A stretch of 42,205 nucleotides of DNA from Chloroflexota bacterium (GCA_005880915.1 VBIW01000053.1:1-42205); one strand, 5' to 3'; shown: positions 1-12,592, counted from the stretch's first letter. The notes: a model not told the origin generated them from the letters alone. Numbers and translations: made by a program.

Positions 1-48
1 CTAGACCCCCGCATGCGCCGCTAGCTACTGTAGATTTCAGCAGGCAAA

Positions 49-1117
<1,069 letters not shown>

Positions 1118-1131
<14 letters not shown>

Positions 1132-2134
1132 GCGGGCGCCGGCCAGGGTCGCGGCGACCGACCCGGTGCTGGTCCACATCAAGGGTGCCTACAAGCACTT
1201 CCCGATAGGCGGGTTCGGCGGTCTCGCCGTGCGCGCCGTGGACGGCGTCGATCTGGAGATCAGGCGCGGCGAGACGCTGGGCCTGGTCGGCGAGTCGGGA
1301 TGCGGAAAGTCGACGCTGGCGCGGCTGATTACCTCCCTGATGCCGGTGACCGCGGGCAGCATCGTGTTCGACGGCCAGGACATCACGCGGCTTCGTGGGG
1401 GCGGGATGCGTCGAGTGCGGCGGAAGATGCAGATGATCTTCCAGGACCCGTTCGCGTCGCTCGACCCGCGGATGACGGTGGGGGACATCCTGCAGGAGCC
1501 GCTGGACAATTACCACGTCGGCTCGGTCCGAGAGCGGCGGCAGCGGGTGCAGGAGCTGCTCCGGCTGGTGGGCTTGAACCCGAATTTCACGAACCGCTAC
1601 CCGCATGAGTTCTCTGGCGGGCAGAGACAGCGCATCGGGATCGCGCGCGCGCTGGCGGTCAACCCGTCGTTCATCGTGTGCGACGAAGCCGTGTCCGCCC
1701 TGGACGTGTCGATCGCGGCCCAGATCATCAACCTGCTGCATGACCTGCAGCGGGAATTCCAGCTCACCTACCTGTTCATCGCGCACGACCTGGCGGTGGT
1801 GCGGCACCTTTCAGACCGGATCGCCGTGATGTACCTGGGCAAGGTGGTGGAGACGGCGGACCGCAACGACATCTACGACCACCCTCAGCACCCTTACACG
1901 AAGGCGCTTCTGTCCTCGATCCCGGTGCCGGATCCGGTCGTCGAGCGGGATCGGGCGCCGATCACGCTCAAGGGCGAGATCCCGTCGCCGGTCAATCCGC
2001 CGTCCGGATGCCGTTTCCATCCGCGCTGCCCGATCGCGCGCGTGCCGGGGGTGTGCTCGGAGGTCGAGCCGCCGCTCGAGGCGCATGGGGCGCAGGACCA
2101 GGTGGCGGCGTGCCATTTCGCCGGACAGGCCTGA
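1118..2134 (+). CDS. dppF: Peptide/nickel ABC transporter ATP-binding protein (DppF/OppF type)
   Basis: Second ATPase of the same importer, which would pair with the DppD-type subunit as a heterodimer. The 338-residue product shows Walker A GESGCGKS (58-65), signature SGGQRQR (166-172), Walker B FIVCDEA (185-191) and switch His223. It has the same family C-terminal domain ([15 protein letters not shown], then GCRFHPRCP). The ATG at 1118 lies inside the end of dppD, after a G-rich stretch that can serve as ribosome binding site, so the two are translationally coupled. It is the last gene of this operon: the next gene is convergent. Confidence 0.93.
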
Positions 2135-2239
2135 GGCGCAAGGCTTCGGGGGCCCTCCCTTCTTTTTGCCGGGCCCTCCCCCGCCGGCCGAACCTCAGGT
2201 GATCTTGGATTTTTCGAAAAACCGTGTCAACCCAGGTTG
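2135..2239. other. Convergent intergenic spacer
   Basis: This 105-base gap lies between the ends of dppF and the minus-strand methyltransferase gene. It contains two copies of GGGCCCTCCC and an AT-rich near-palindrome GGATTTTTCGAAAAACC (2207-2223), which is the most AT-rich spot nearby and might act as a weak bidirectional terminator. I see no coding potential. Confidence 0.4.
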
Positions 2240-2244
2240 TTAAG
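2228..2244 (-). repeat. 17-bp motif, inverted copy of the one at 25816-25832
   Basis: On the minus strand this reads CTTAACAACCTGGGTTG, identical to 25816-25832. Its core CAACC-TG-GGTTG is a perfect inverted repeat. The copies also share TCCGG two bases upstream. This copy overlaps the stop codon of the minus-strand methyltransferase gene. Confidence 0.5.
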
Positions 2245-2848
2245 AGCCGGACCTCACCTCGAGGATTCGGAAGCCCTTCTTCGACTTCAGCCGGGACACT
2301 TCGTAGCCCTGCTCGGCCAGCCATTTGGCGAGCGAGTCGGCACCGAGGTTGCGCTGGACGACGAGGTAGGCGGCGCCTCCAGGCGTCAGGCGGGGCAGCC
2401 ACTCGAGCAGGAGGGCATGCAGCGGACCCTTGCCCACGCGCACCGGCGGGTTGGAGTAGATCGCGTCGAAGCGAATGTCGTTCGGCACGTCGCCGGGCGT
2501 CGCGACCGAGATGTTGGCCGCCTGCGCGGTCTGCGCGTTGGCCCGAGTCAGCTCGAGGGCCCGCTCGTTGACGTCGACGGCCCAGACCCGGGCCTCGGGC
2601 GAGACCCGAGCGAGCGCGATCGCGATGGGCCCGTAGCCGCACCCCAGGTCGAGCACGTCGCCCGACTGAGGTGGGGGTGGCGCCTCCTTGAGCAGGGTCA
2701 TGGTCCCGAGATCGATCCCCCTCGAGCCGAATACGCCTCTATCGGCCTGCAGCTCGAGGTCCAGACCACCCAATCGCAGGTGAACTGGGCGCGGCCGCGA
2801 AGCGACCGCCGGCTTGGCTTCGAAGTAGTGGGTTTTGGGTATACTCAT
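2240..2848 (-). CDS. Class I SAM-dependent methyltransferase, RsmC/YbxB-like
   Basis: Probable RNA guanine-N2 methyltransferase of the small-MTS (RsmC/YbxB) group, cytoplasmic. The 202-residue product has SAM motif [11 protein letters not shown], the acidic ribose-binding strand [11 protein letters not shown] and the catalytic loop [11 protein letters not shown], an NPP-type motif used by base-N methyltransferases. I chose ATG 2848 ([11 protein letters not shown]) because that N-terminus is typical of the family. The frame is open to 2953 but would then run through the divergent promoter region and into rpsL. Full-length RsmC has a duplicated N-terminal domain that is absent here, as in Bacillus YbxB, which also sits near ribosomal and rpoB genes. 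The exact target base is not known. Confidence 0.85.
   Translation of the reverse strand: MSIPKTHYFEAKPAVASRPRPVHLRLGGLDLELQADRGVFGSRGIDLGTMTLLKEAPPPPQSGDVLDLGCGYGPIAIALARVSPEARVWAVDVNERALELTRANAQTAQAANISVATPGDVPNDIRFDAIYSNPPVRVGKGPLHALLLEWLPRLTPGGAAYLVVQRNLGADSLAKWLAEQGYEVSRLKSKKGFRILEVRSGS
2814..2845 (+). promoter_or_regulatory. Candidate promoter of the ribosomal super-operon
   Basis: A good -10 hexamer TATACT lies at 2840-2845, with TTGGCT at 2814-2819 as a possible -35. The 20-base spacer is longer than ideal. It lies inside the first codons of the divergent methyltransferase gene, about 60 bases before rpsL. Only the -10 is convincing. Confidence 0.35.
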
Positions 2849-2907
2849 CGCTTGTCGCCCAATCGGCTGCTGCCGCCTGGGAATCAGTCCGCCATTCGGA
2901 GAAACGT

Positions 2908-3294
2908 TTGCCAACCATCCAGCAGTTGGTCCGCCTTGGGCGCAAGGCGGCAAGAGCGAAGTCTAAGGCGCCCGCGCTGCGGGGCTCGCCGCAAAGGCGG
3001 GGCGTCTGCGTGCGCGTCTACACCCAGACCCCCAAGAAGCCGAACTCGGCCCTTCGCAAGGTGGCGCGTGTCCGCCTGACGACGGGGATCGAGGTCACCG
3101 CCTATATCCCGGGCATCGGCCACAACCTGCAGGAGCACTCGGTGGTGCTGATCCGCGGCGGCCGCGTCAAGGACCTGCCGGGCGTCCGCTACCACATCAT
3201 CCGCGGCACGCTCGACACGGCCGGCACCAAGAACCGCAAGAAGGCTCGGAGCAAGTACGGGGCCAAGCGGGAAAAGGGCAAGGCGGCGGCCTGA
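2908..3294 (+). CDS. rpsL: 30S ribosomal protein S12
   Basis: Decoding-centre protein of the small subunit. The 128-residue product carries the conserved [11 protein letters not shown] and [10 protein letters not shown] blocks. Lys43 and Lys88, where streptomycin-resistance substitutions usually occur, are both wild type. Asp89 is the residue methylthiolated by RimO in other bacteria. The start is TTG at 2908 (MPTIQQLVR). It is the first gene of the str operon and overlaps rpsG by one base (TGATG). Confidence 0.98.
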   Translation: MPTIQQLVRLGRKAARAKSKAPALRGSPQRRGVCVRVYTQTPKKPNSALRKVARVRLTTGIEVTAYIPGIGHNLQEHSVVLIRGGRVKDLPGVRYHIIRGTLDTAGTKNRKKARSKYGAKREKGKAAA

Positions 3295-3764
3295 TGCCTC
3301 GCCGCAACCGTCCTGTCAAGCGTGTCGTCGCGCCCGACCCGGTGTACCAGTCGGAAGCGATCGCCAAGTTCGTGAACGTCGTCATGAGCCGCGGCAAGCG
3401 CTCGACGGCCGAAAAGGTCGTCTACGACGCGCTGTCGCGCGCCTCGAGGCAGGCCAAGAAGGAGCCGCTCGAGGTTTTTGACCAGGCTCTCCGCAATGCA
3501 ACCCCGCTGCTGGAGGTCAAGCCGCGCCGGGTCGGCGGCGCCACCTACCAGGTGCCGGTCGAGATCAGGCCGGAGCGCCGGCTGGCGCTCGCCAGGCGCT
3601 GGCTCGTCCGTTTCGCGCGGCAGCGTGGGGGGAAGAGTATGAGCGAGAAGCTCGCGTTCGAACTTCTTGACGCTGCGCAGAACACCGGCGGTGCGGTGAA
3701 GCGCAAAGAGGAGACCCACCGGATGGCCGAAAGCAACAAAGCTTTCTCGCACTTCCGGTACTAA
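3294..3764 (+). CDS. rpsG: 30S ribosomal protein S7
   Basis: Primary 16S rRNA-binding protein that organises the 30S head. At 156 residues it has normal length and family motifs: [10 protein letters not shown] start, [31 protein letters not shown], and the C-terminal [11 protein letters not shown]. The ATG shares its A with the rpsL stop codon, so translation is coupled. In other bacteria S7 represses the str operon. No such site can be judged here. Confidence 0.98.
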   Translation: MPRRNRPVKRVVAPDPVYQSEAIAKFVNVVMSRGKRSTAEKVVYDALSRASRQAKKEPLEVFDQALRNATPLLEVKPRRVGGATYQVPVEIRPERRLALARRWLVRFARQRGGKSMSEKLAFELLDAAQNTGGAVKRKEETHRMAESNKAFSHFRY

Positions 3765-3769
3765 GAGAG

Positions 3770-5878
3770 ATGAACGTGGCACTAAAGATGCAAGAGCGTC
3801 CCGTCGCCATCGACAAGGTCCGAAACATCGGGATCATGGCGCACATCGACGCGGGCAAGACGACAACGACGGAGAGGATCCTGTTCTATGCCGGGCGCAT
3901 CCACAAGATGGGCGAGGTCCACGAAGGGGCCGCGACCATGGACTGGATGGTCCAGGAGAAGGAGCGTGGGATCACGATCACGTCTGCCGCGACGACAGCC
4001 AACTGGCGCGACTACGCGATCAACATCATAGACACACCCGGGCACGTGGACTTCACAGTCGAGGTCGAGCGGAGCCTGCGCGTCCTCGACGGCGCGGTCG
4101 CGGTCTTCGACGCCGTCGCGGGCGTCGAACCCCAGTCCGAGACGGTCTGGCGCCAGGCCGACCGCTACGGCGTGCCGCGTATCGCCTTCATCAACAAGAT
4201 GGATCGCATCGGGGCGGACTTCTACGGTTCGCTCCAGTCGATCCGCACCCGCCTTGGGGCTCGTGCGGTGCCGATCCAGCTGCCCATCGGGTCCGAGGCC
4301 TCGTTCGAGGGCTACGTCGACCTGCTCAGCAAGGAGGCGGTCGTCTACACGGACGACCTCGGGACGAAGAACACCGAGTCGCTGGTGATCCCAGCGGGCA
4401 TGCAGGACCTGGTCAGCCAGTACCGCCACGACCTGATCGAAGCCGTGGCCGACTTCGACGACGCGATCATGCACAAGTACCTCGAGGAGCAGGACATCTC
4501 AGAGGAAGAGATCAAAGCCGGGCTTCGGCGCGGCACCGTTGCCGGCATCCTCGTGCCGGTCCTGTGCGGTGCGGCGCTGCGCAACCGCGGCGTGCAGCCC
4601 ATCCTCGACGCCGTCGTCGACTACCTACCATCCCCGGCCGATGTTCCGGCGGTGGAGGGCAAGGACCCCAAGACCGGGGCGCTGCTCGTGCGCGAGCACG
4701 ACGACGCCGAGCCGTTTTCAGCGCTCGCCTTCAAGATCCAGATGGACCCGCAGGGCGTCGGCAAGCTGACGTTCTTCCGTGTCTACTCAGGGCGCCTCAA
4801 GGCGGGCTCGTCCGTCATGAACGCGTCGACCGGAAAGCGCGAACGCATCGGTCGGATCCTGCGCATGCATGCAATCCGGCGCGAGGACGTCGACGAAGTG
4901 TTCACGGGCGACATCGCAGCGGCCGTCGGTTTGAAGGTCACCACGACGGGTGACACGCTCTGTGACGAAGCGCATCCGATCCTGCTCGAGTCGATCACGT
5001 TTCCCGAGCCCGTGATCTCGGTCGCCATCGAGCCCAAGACGAAGGCAGACCAGGAAAAGCTCGGCATGGCGCTGCAACGGCTGTCGGAAGAGGACCCGAC
5101 CTTCAAGGTGCACACCGACGACGAGACAGGCCAGACGATCATCGAGGGCATGGGCGAGCTCCACCTCGAGATCATCATCGACCGCCTGCTGCGCGAGTTC
5201 CGCGTCGACGCGAACCAGGGCAAGCCTCAGGTTGCGTACAAGGAGGCGATCCGCCGCGAGGCCAAGGGCATCGGGCGCTTCGTCCGCCAGACGGGCGGCA
5301 AGGGCCAGTACGGCCACGCCGAGGTCGTGGTTCGTCCCGGAGAGCAGGGATCAGGCTTCATCTTCGAAGACAAGGTCACGCAGGGCCGCATCCCGCGGGA
5401 ATACATCCCCGCGGTCGAGAAGGGCATCCGCGAGGCAATTCAGACCGGTGTCGCTGCCGGCTACCCGGTGGTCGACATCACGGTCGCGCTGGTCGATGGT
5501 TCGTACCATCCAGTCGACTCGAACGAGATGGCGTTCCACGTCGCCGGTTCGATGGCGGTCAAGGACGGCATGCAGAAGGCGCAGCCGTATTTGCTCGAGC
5601 CGATCATGAAGGTCGATGTCGTGATGCCTGAGGAGTACCTCGGCGACGTCATGGGCGACCTCGCGTCGCGGCGTGGTCATATCCTCGGTATGGAGGGCCG
5701 CGGCACTTCGCAGAATGTGAAGGCGACTGTGCCCCTCGCCGAGATGTTCGGTTACGCCACTGAGCTTCGCTCGATGACCTCGGGGCGTGCGACGTATTCG
5801 ATGGAGTTCAGTCATTACGCGGAGATGCCAGGAAACTTGGCGGAGGCTGTGGGCCGCCGCGACAGAGCGAGGAGTTAG
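3770..5878 (+). CDS. fusA: Elongation factor G
   Basis: Translocation GTPase of the translating ribosome. The 702-residue product shows G1 AHIDAGKT (24-31), switch II DTPGH (88-92) and NKMD (142-145), followed by domain II and the domain III-V motifs GMGELHLEI and [10 protein letters not shown]. Length is normal for bacterial EF-G. Starting at ATG 3770 adds a short leader ([21 protein letters not shown]) before the GTPase fold. The internal ATG at 3788 is an alternative. It sits 5 bases after rpsG and 13 before tuf, in standard str-operon order. Confidence 0.98.
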   Translation: MNVALKMQERPVAIDKVRNIGIMAHIDAGKTTTTERILFYAGRIHKMGEVHEGAATMDWMVQEKERGITITSAATTANWRDYAINIIDTPGHVDFTVEVERSLRVLDGAVAVFDAVAGVEPQSETVWRQADRYGVPRIAFINKMDRIGADFYGSLQSIRTRLGARAVPIQLPIGSEASFEGYVDLLSKEAVVYTDDLGTKNTESLVIPAGMQDLVSQYRHDLIEAVADFDDAIMHKYLEEQDISEEEIKAGLRRGTVAGILVPVLCGAALRNRGVQPILDAVVDYLPSPADVPAVEGKDPKTGALLVREHDDAEPFSALAFKIQMDPQGVGKLTFFRVYSGRLKAGSSVMNASTGKRERIGRILRMHAIRREDVDEVFTGDIAAAVGLKVTTTGDTLCDEAHPILLESITFPEPVISVAIEPKTKADQEKLGMALQRLSEEDPTFKVHTDDETGQTIIEGMGELHLEIIIDRLLREFRVDANQGKPQVAYKEAIRREAKGIGRFVRQTGGKGQYGHAEVVVRPGEQGSGFIFEDKVTQGRIPREYIPAVEKGIREAIQTGVAAGYPVVDITVALVDGSYHPVDSNEMAFHVAGSMAVKDGMQKAQPYLLEPIMKVDVVMPEEYLGDVMGDLASRRGHILGMEGRGTSQNVKATVPLAEMFGYATELRSMTSGRATYSMEFSHYAEMPGNLAEAVGRRDRARS

Positions 5879-5880
5879 TT

Positions 5881-5888
5881 AGGAGGAG
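5881..5888 (+). promoter_or_regulatory. Strong ribosome binding site of tuf
   Basis: AGGAGGAG lies three bases before the GTG start of tuf, directly after the fusA stop. It is among the strongest Shine-Dalgarno matches in the window and fits the need for very high EF-Tu output. Confidence 0.7.
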
Positions 5889-5891
5889 ACA

Positions 5892-7076
<1,185 letters not shown>

Positions 7077-7110
7077 CCACACATAGATAAGGAAAGGAAA
7101 AGGCAAGGCT

Positions 7111-7416
7111 GTGGCGCAGAAGATTCGGATCCGGCTCAAGGCCTACGACCATCGGGTCCTTGATCAGGCGGCGGACAAGATCGTGGACACCGCCCGCCGC
7201 ACGAACGCGCGCACTGCCGGCCCGATCCCGCTTCCGACCGAAATCTCAAAACTCACCGTGATCCGCAGCCCATTCATCGACAAAGACTCGCGGGAGCAGT
7301 TCGAGATGCGCACTCACAAGCGCATCGTCGACATCCTCGACCCCAATCCGCGGGTCGTCGATGCGCTCATGCGTCTCAGCCTGCCCGCCGGCGTGAGCAT
7401 CGAGATCAAGTCATGA
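7111..7416 (+). CDS. rpsJ: 30S ribosomal protein S10
   Basis: Small-subunit head protein, also the NusB partner in antitermination. The 101-residue product is normal in length, with [31 protein letters not shown] and [22 protein letters not shown] start at 7111 after a purine-rich leader (GGAAAGGAAAAGG). It overlaps rplC by 4 nt (ATGA). It heads the S10 gene set. Confidence 0.98.
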   Translation: MAQKIRIRLKAYDHRVLDQAADKIVDTARRTNARTAGPIPLPTEISKLTVIRSPFIDKDSREQFEMRTHKRIVDILDPNPRVVDALMRLSLPAGVSIEIKS

Positions 7417-8075
7417 AGGGATTGCTGGCCCGGAAGCTTGGCATGACCCAGCTTTTCAACCCAGACGGGACGGCGAGCGCGGTCACAGTGCTCGAGGCCG
7501 GTCCGTGCAAGGTGCTGGGCCTGAGGACGACCGAGAAGGACGGATATAGCGCCGTCCGCATCGCGTTCCAGCCGGCCAAAGAGGGCAAGCTCAACCAGCC
7601 GCTGCTGGGCGAGTTCAAGAAGGCGAACGTAGATCCGCACAGCCACATCGTCGAGATTCGCAACTACGAGGGTGTCGAACAAGGCCAGGAGCTGAAGGCG
7701 GAGATATTTGCCGCCGGCGAGCTGGTCGACGTCACTGCAACCAGCAAGGGCAAAGGCTTTCAAGGACTCATCAAGCGACACAAGTTCAGCCGCGGCCCCG
7801 AGTCGCACGGTTCGATGAACGTCCGGCAGCCGGGCGCGATCGGCGCCACCGACGCGGCGCGCGTCTTCAAGGGCGTGCGCATGTCAGGCCAGATGGGCAA
7901 TGTGCGGACGACGTCTCGCGCCTACAGAGTCGTGAGAGTCGACGCCGAGCGCAACCTGCTCCTGATCAGAGGCGGCGTGCCGGGCGCGAAAGGCGCCCTC
8001 GTGCTCGTCCGTCAATCGACCAAGAAGGTCAAGCCGAAGGGTCCGGCGGGCAAGCCCAACCCGAGGAAGGTCTAG
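7413..8075 (+). CDS. rplC: 50S ribosomal protein L3
   Basis: One of the first proteins in 50S assembly, with a loop reaching the peptidyl transferase centre. The 220-residue product begins [15 protein letters not shown] and carries TSKGKGFQG and the loop motif [17 protein letters not shown]. It ends with a short Lys/Pro-rich tail. It is coupled to rpsJ by ATGA and to rplD by a one-base TAGTG overlap. Confidence 0.98.
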   Translation: MKGLLARKLGMTQLFNPDGTASAVTVLEAGPCKVLGLRTTEKDGYSAVRIAFQPAKEGKLNQPLLGEFKKANVDPHSHIVEIRNYEGVEQGQELKAEIFAAGELVDVTATSKGKGFQGLIKRHKFSRGPESHGSMNVRQPGAIGATDAARVFKGVRMSGQMGNVRTTSRAYRVVRVDAERNLLLIRGGVPGAKGALVLVRQSTKKVKPKGPAGKPNPRKV

Positions 8076-8758
8076 TGGCAGAGAAAGCAGAGCAGCCAAA
8101 AGAGACCAACCCGCTCCAAGCCCCGTACTTCGACGCGCTTGGCGAACGCAACGGTGAGGTCGAGCTGCCCGAAGCCATCTTCGCGGAAACACCCAACATG
8201 CCTGTGATGCACCAGGCCTACCTCCGCCAGCTCGCCAACGCGCGGCAGGGGACGGCCAGCACGAAGACGCGGGCAAACGTCAGCGGTGGTGGCGCCAAGC
8301 CGTACCGCCAAAAGGGCACGGGCCGAGCGCGTCACGGCAGCACGAGAGAGCCGAGCATGAAGGGCGGCGGTACAGTCTTCGGGCCCAAGCCGCGTGATTA
8401 CTCGCACCGCATGCCGAAGCAGATGCGCCGCCTCGCGCTGCGCAGCGCGCTCAGCCAGAAGGCGATCGACGGCCAGGTCAGAGTGATCGAGAGTTTTGTC
8501 TTCGACGAGCCCAAGACGAGCCAGGCCGCCGAGCTGATGGAGGCCATTGGATTCGACAGGCCGGCTCTGGTCGTGCTCCCGGCCCCCAACTACACCGTCA
8601 GCCGATCGTTCGAGAACCTCGCGGGGGCGAAGATCGTGCTCGCGAGAAATCTGAACATCCGCGACCTGTTCACACACACGTACCTCCTGCTCGCCAAGGA
8701 CACGCTCGAGCTCCTCGAGGAGAACTTCAGCCCACGCCAGAGAGAGGTCGCACGATGA
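8075..8758 (+). CDS. rplD: 50S ribosomal protein L4
   Basis: 50S assembly and exit-tunnel protein. The 227-residue product shows the extended-loop block [31 protein letters not shown] that lines the tunnel, with normal macrolide-site residues. GTG start shares a base with the rplC stop. In Escherichia coli L4 autoregulates S10, but no S10 leader is visible in the short tuf-rpsJ gap. It overlaps rplW by ATGA. Confidence 0.97.
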   Translation: MAEKAEQPKETNPLQAPYFDALGERNGEVELPEAIFAETPNMPVMHQAYLRQLANARQGTASTKTRANVSGGGAKPYRQKGTGRARHGSTREPSMKGGGTVFGPKPRDYSHRMPKQMRRLALRSALSQKAIDGQVRVIESFVFDEPKTSQAAELMEAIGFDRPALVVLPAPNYTVSRSFENLAGAKIVLARNLNIRDLFTHTYLLLAKDTLELLEENFSPRQREVAR

Positions 8759-9075
8759 CGACCAAAGCCGCGTCCGAGATCGTGATCGGCCCAGTCATCA
8801 CCGAGCGCACCTACCAGCTCTACACGCAGGGCCGCTACACGTTCAAGGTCCTCGCGAGCGCGTCGAAGACCGAGATCAAGAAGGCGCTCGAGGAGCAGTA
8901 CGAGTCGCAGGGTATACACGTCAGAGACATCAACACAGTGACGATGCGGGGCAAGAAGCGCCGCAGCTTCCGGCGCGCCGGCTCAGGCACCGTCGGCAAC
9001 ACGTCCGATTGGAAAAAGGCCATCGTCACGCTTGGAGCGGGCCAGAAGATCGAAGGCTTGTTCGGGAGCGTCTGA
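8755..9075 (+). CDS. rplW: 50S ribosomal protein L23
   Basis: Exit-tunnel rim protein and docking site for trigger factor and SRP. The 106-residue product has the family pattern VIGPVITERTYQL, YTFKVLASASKTEIKKALE and the basic MRGKKRRSFRR loop. It overlaps rplD by ATGA and lies 9 bases before rplB. Confidence 0.96.
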   Translation: MTTKAASEIVIGPVITERTYQLYTQGRYTFKVLASASKTEIKKALEEQYESQGIHVRDINTVTMRGKKRRSFRRAGSGTVGNTSDWKKAIVTLGAGQKIEGLFGSV

Positions 9076-9084
9076 GAGAAAAAG

Positions 9085-9927
9085 ATGCCTGTAAGAAAGT
9101 TCAAGCCCACCAGCCCCGGTCGTCGCTTCATGACGATCTCCGGTTTCGACGAGATCACGACCGACACGCCTGAAAAGACGCTGCTCGAGTCGCTGCCGAC
9201 GCACGCCGGACGCAACAACCAGGGCAGGATCACAACGCGCCACCAGGGGGGCGGCTACCGCAAGCTGTACCGGAAGATCGACTTCAAGCGTGACAAGCAC
9301 GCCATCCCCGGCAAGGTCGCGACCATCGAGTACGACCCAAACCGCAGCGCCCGCATCGCATTGATCCACTACAAGGACGGCGAGAAGCGCTACATCCTCG
9401 CCCCCCTGGGTTTGAAGGTCGGCGACCCCATCGAGAGCGGTCCCGACGCCCCCGTGCGAATCGGCAACGCCATCCCGCTCGAGAACATTCCTGTCGGCTC
9501 GACCATCCATAACATCGAGCTGACGCTGGGTCGAGGCGGCCAGCTGGTGCGATCGGCCGGCGCAAGCGCGCAGCTGCTCGCCAAGGAAGGCGACTACGCA
9601 GTGGTGCGCATGCCGAGCGGCGAATTGAGACGGATCCACATCCGCTGCCAGGCCACCATCGGCCAGGTCGGTAACATCGAGCACGAAAACGAGTCCGGCG
9701 GCAAGGCCGGACGCGGCCGCTGGCTGGGCCAGCGCCCGGAGGTCCGCGGCTCGACCATGAACCCCCGCGACCATCCACACGGCGGTGGCGAGGGCAAGAC
9801 GGGACCCGGTGGCAACCCCAAGACTCCGTGGGGCAAGCCCGCCCTCGGCTACCGAACCCGAAAGGCGAACAAGGCCTCGGCCAAGCTCATCATCCGCCGC
9901 CGCGAGAAGAAAGGACGCAAGAAGTAA
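9085..9927 (+). CDS. rplB: 50S ribosomal protein L2
   Basis: Core 50S protein near the peptidyl transferase centre. The 280-residue product is full length, with the [17 protein letters not shown] block, the central OB/SH3-like domains and the C-terminal signature [14 protein letters not shown] with its key histidine. It is followed directly by rpsS with no gap between stop and start. Confidence 0.98.
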   Translation: MPVRKFKPTSPGRRFMTISGFDEITTDTPEKTLLESLPTHAGRNNQGRITTRHQGGGYRKLYRKIDFKRDKHAIPGKVATIEYDPNRSARIALIHYKDGEKRYILAPLGLKVGDPIESGPDAPVRIGNAIPLENIPVGSTIHNIELTLGRGGQLVRSAGASAQLLAKEGDYAVVRMPSGELRRIHIRCQATIGQVGNIEHENESGGKAGRGRWLGQRPEVRGSTMNPRDHPHGGGEGKTGPGGNPKTPWGKPALGYRTRKANKASAKLIIRRREKKGRKK

Positions 9928-10212
9928 GTGAGCAGATCAACAAAGAAGGGGCCGTTCATAAGCGCCCCGCTCAAGGACAAGATCGAGAAGATGAATCAGA
10001 CGCGTGACAAGAAGGTGATCCGCACCTGGGCACGCGCGTCGGTCATCTACCCGGACATGGTCGGGCACACGATCGCGGTCCACGACGGACGCAAGCACGT
10101 GCCCGTCTTCATCAGCGAGAACATGGTCGGTCACCGGCTGGGCGAGTTCGCGCCGACTCGCCACTTCCGCGGCCATGGCACCCACACCGAAAAAACGACG
10201 GCGCTGAAGTAG
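9928..10212 (+). CDS. rpsS: 30S ribosomal protein S19
   Basis: Small-subunit head protein that contacts S13 and the A-site finger. The 94-residue product begins with the standard [11 protein letters not shown] and contains [19 protein letters not shown] and [12 protein letters not shown] blocks (here [18 protein letters not shown]). The GTG start follows the rplB TAA without spacing. Confidence 0.98.
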   Translation: MSRSTKKGPFISAPLKDKIEKMNQTRDKKVIRTWARASVIYPDMVGHTIAVHDGRKHVPVFISENMVGHRLGEFAPTRHFRGHGTHTEKTTALK

Positions 10213-10215
10213 AAG

Positions 10216-10572
10216 TTGGCGACGATGGAAGTTTCCGCAGTGCAGAAGTTTGTCCGCAGAACGCCCCGAAAGGCGCGGCTCGTGGCCGACTCGGTGGAGG
10301 GTATGAAGGTCGCCGAGGCCCTCGCGTACCTCGAGTTTTCGCCGAAGCACGCCGCCAAAGATGTGGCGAAGGCGATCAAGTCCGCCGCGGCCAACGCGGA
10401 GCACAACTTCAACCTCAACCGCGACGATCTCGTGCTCAAGCAGCTGCTCATCGACGAAGGCCCGACGTACAAGCGCCGGCGTCCCGTGAGCCGCAGCATG
10501 GCGCACGAGTACTTCCACCGCACCTGCCACATCACGGCGGTCGTCGAAGACCAGCCGCAAGGAGCAAGGTAA
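10216..10572 (+). CDS. rplV: 50S ribosomal protein L22
   Basis: Exit-tunnel protein. The 118-residue product has VRRTPRKARLVAD, the tunnel hairpin GPTYKRRRPVSRS and the final HITAVVED. I use TTG 10216 (MATMEVSAVQKF). ATG 10225 is an equally possible start three codons later. It sits three bases after rpsS and three before rpsC. Confidence 0.96.
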   Translation: MATMEVSAVQKFVRRTPRKARLVADSVEGMKVAEALAYLEFSPKHAAKDVAKAIKSAAANAEHNFNLNRDDLVLKQLLIDEGPTYKRRRPVSRSMAHEYFHRTCHITAVVEDQPQGAR

Positions 10573-10575
10573 TAG

Positions 10576-11541
10576 TTGGGTCATAAAGTTCATCCGAACG
10601 CGTTTCGCCTTGGGGTCTTCCGTCCGTGGGAGGCCAACTGGTTTGCCAACCCCAAGGACTACACGAAGATGCTCCACGAGGACCTCGAGATGCGCCGTGT
10701 CATCCTCGCTCGCCTGCGCAACGCCGGCATCGCGAAGATCGAAACCGAGCGCAGCTCGAACGCGCAGCTCACCGTGACGATCCACACCGCCAAGCCGGGC
10801 ATCGTTATCGGCAAGGGTGGGTCGAGCGTCGATCAGCTGCGCGAAGACCTCGAGAAGCGTTTCGGCAACCGCGTCCGAATCTCGATCCAGGAGATCAAGC
10901 AGCCCGAGCTCGACGCTCAGCTCGTCGCGGAGAACATCGCCAGTCAGATCGAACGCCGCATCAGCTACAAGCGCGCGATGAAGCAGGCGATCCTGCGCAC
11001 GATGCGCTCTGGCGCGAAGGGCGTGAGGATCTATTGCGGCGGACGCCTGCGCGGCGCAGAGATGGCGCGACGAGAATGGGACCGCGAGGGCCGCGTGCCT
11101 CTCCATACCTTGCGCGCCGACATCGACTTCGGCCGTGCCACCGCGAAGACCACCTTCGGCGCGATTGGTGTCAAGTGCTGGATCTACAAGGACCAGATCT
11201 CGCCCGCCCAGCGCCGGCTCGCGCCAATCGCGGAGGAGACCACGCCGCTGGCCGAGGTAATCGCCCCGCAGCCCGAGCTGGTCGAGGCCCTGACCCAACC
11301 AGCCGCCGAAGCGACGACGCAGACCGCGGAGACAGCGGCCAAGCCCGCGGCGCCCCGGCGGACCCGCACCACTGCTGCACCCAAGACAACCGCCGCGAAG
11401 CCGAAGGCCGAAGCCGCGACAACGACTCCGAAGAGCGCCGGACCGGCGCAGCCTAAGCCGCGCGCGTCCGCCGGCCCGGCCGCCGCCAAGCCGGCCGCCC
11501 CCAAGAAGACGACCACCACCCGCAAAAAGGCAGACGGCTAG
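10576..11541 (+). CDS. rpsC: 30S ribosomal protein S3 with a long C-terminal tail
   Basis: mRNA-entry protein of the 30S head. Residues 1 to about 210 are a normal S3: [13 protein letters not shown] start, KH-domain loop GKGG (79-82), and [18 protein letters not shown]. The family usually ends at 210-240 residues, but here a tail of about 110 residues rich in Ala, Thr, Pro and Lys follows, to 321. TTG start at 10576. The tail is encoded without interruption and with the same base composition, so it is real coding sequence rather than a missed stop. Its function is unknown. Confidence 0.96.
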   Translation: MGHKVHPNAFRLGVFRPWEANWFANPKDYTKMLHEDLEMRRVILARLRNAGIAKIETERSSNAQLTVTIHTAKPGIVIGKGGSSVDQLREDLEKRFGNRVRISIQEIKQPELDAQLVAENIASQIERRISYKRAMKQAILRTMRSGAKGVRIYCGGRLRGAEMARREWDREGRVPLHTLRADIDFGRATAKTTFGAIGVKCWIYKDQISPAQRRLAPIAEETTPLAEVIAPQPELVEALTQPAAEATTQTAETAAKPAAPRRTRTTAAPKTTAAKPKAEAATTTPKSAGPAQPKPRASAGPAAAKPAAPKKTTTTRKKADG

Positions 11542-11967
11542 ATGCTGATCCCGAAGCGCGTCAAGTACCGAAAGATGCACCGCGGCCGGCGCACAGGCAT
11601 CGCCACGCAAGGGGCGACCGTGGCATTCGGCGACTTCGGCCTGCAGGCGATGGAGGCGTGCTGGATGAGCAACCGGCAGATCGAGGCCGCCCGCCGCGCC
11701 ATGACGCGGCACGTCAAGCGTGGCGGTCAGATCTGGATCCGCGTCTTCCCGGACAAGTCGATTACGAAGAAGCCGGCCGAGACGCGAATGGGCTCCGGCA
11801 AGGGCAACCCCGAAGGCTGGGTCGCCGTGGTCAAGCCTGGCCGGGTGCTCTTCGAGATGGGCGGCGTAACGCCGCAGGTCGCCAAAGAGGCGATGAAGCT
11901 GGCCGCGTCCAAGCTGCCGATCAAGACTCGCTTCGTCGCGGCCGCGGAAGCCGGAGGTTCGAGATGA
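11542..11967 (+). CDS. rplP: 50S ribosomal protein L16
   Basis: 50S protein near the A-site tRNA elbow. The 141-residue product is normal, with [22 protein letters not shown], the [20 protein letters not shown] block and [17 protein letters not shown]. It starts at the ATG directly after the rpsC stop and overlaps rpmC by ATGA. Confidence 0.98.
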   Translation: MLIPKRVKYRKMHRGRRTGIATQGATVAFGDFGLQAMEACWMSNRQIEAARRAMTRHVKRGGQIWIRVFPDKSITKKPAETRMGSGKGNPEGWVAVVKPGRVLFEMGGVTPQVAKEAMKLAASKLPIKTRFVAAAEAGGSR

Positions 11968-12290
11968 AGGTCGATGAGCTTCGAGTCCTGGAGGCCGATG
12001 AGCTGGGCGTGCGCATGAAAACCGCGCGTCGGGAGCTTTACGAGCTGCGCTTCAAGCACGCGGTTGGCCAGCTCGAGAACTCGAGCCAGATCTCCAAGGT
12101 CCGGCACGACATCGCCCGGATCATGACCGTCCTCCGGGAGCGCGACTTCGGCATCCTGCCGAGCGTCGACCAATCCGCGCTGCCGGCTGTCGCAATCGCG
12201 GAGCCCCCTGCCGAGGCAACGGCTGACCAAGAGGAAGAGGCTCCCAAACCCAAGCGCGGCCGCCGTGCCAAGAAAGAGGAACCCGAATGA
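11964..12290 (+). CDS. rpmC: 50S ribosomal protein L29 with C-terminal extension
   Basis: Exit-site protein of the 50S. Residues 1 to about 65 match L29 ([49 protein letters not shown]). Typical length is about 65, but this product has 108 residues. The extra 40 or so are Pro/Ala/Glu-rich and finish with a basic KRGRRAKK segment. I chose ATG 11964, which overlaps the rplP stop as ATGA and follows a GGAGG site at 11953-11957. Upstream in-frame codons only shadow rplP. Confidence 0.95.
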   Translation: MKVDELRVLEADELGVRMKTARRELYELRFKHAVGQLENSSQISKVRHDIARIMTVLRERDFGILPSVDQSALPAVAIAEPPAEATADQEEEAPKPKRGRRAKKEEPE

Positions 12291-12589
12291 CCGACACCGC
12301 AACCAAGACCGCAACTACGTCCGAGGCCGCGACGACAGCCCGGGGCCAGCGCAAGGTCCGGCTGGGCTATGTCATCGCGGACAAGATGAACAAGACGGTC
12401 ATCGTCCAGATCGGCTCGTCCAAGGCCCACCGTCTGTATCGCAAGACGGTCCAGCAGCGCGCCCGCTTCAAGGTCCACGACGAGAAGAACGAATGCGGCG
12501 TGGGCGACCTGGTGCGCATCACCGAAACGCGCCCGATCTCCAAAGAGAAGCGCTGGCGCGTACTTGAGATCGTGGAGAAGGCCCGCTAA
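12287..12589 (+). CDS. rpsQ: 30S ribosomal protein S17 with N-terminal extension
   Basis: Primary 16S rRNA-binding protein with an OB fold. The core (KVRLGYVIADKMNKTVIVQI, HRLYRKTVQQRARFKVHDE, GDLVRITETRPISKEKRWRV) begins near residue 22. Before it lies a Thr/Ala-rich N-terminal extension. The product has 100 residues against about 85 usually. The ATG overlaps the rpmC stop as ATGA, which supports this early start. Confidence 0.96.
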   Translation: MTDTATKTATTSEAATTARGQRKVRLGYVIADKMNKTVIVQIGSSKAHRLYRKTVQQRARFKVHDEKNECGVGDLVRITETRPISKEKRWRVLEIVEKAR

Positions 12590-12592
12590 ACG

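Noticed and set aside
7077..7110. S10 leader with L4-dependent attenuator between tuf and rpsJ
   Set aside because: Only 34 purine-rich bases, with no hairpin or U-tract.
9937..11712. Long minus-strand open frame of about 590 codons
   Set aside because: It lies opposite rpsS, rplV, rpsC and rplP, all firmly identified. Such frames arise from the GC-rich third positions of the real genes, and the product is His/Arg/Leu/Gly-rich without any domain.
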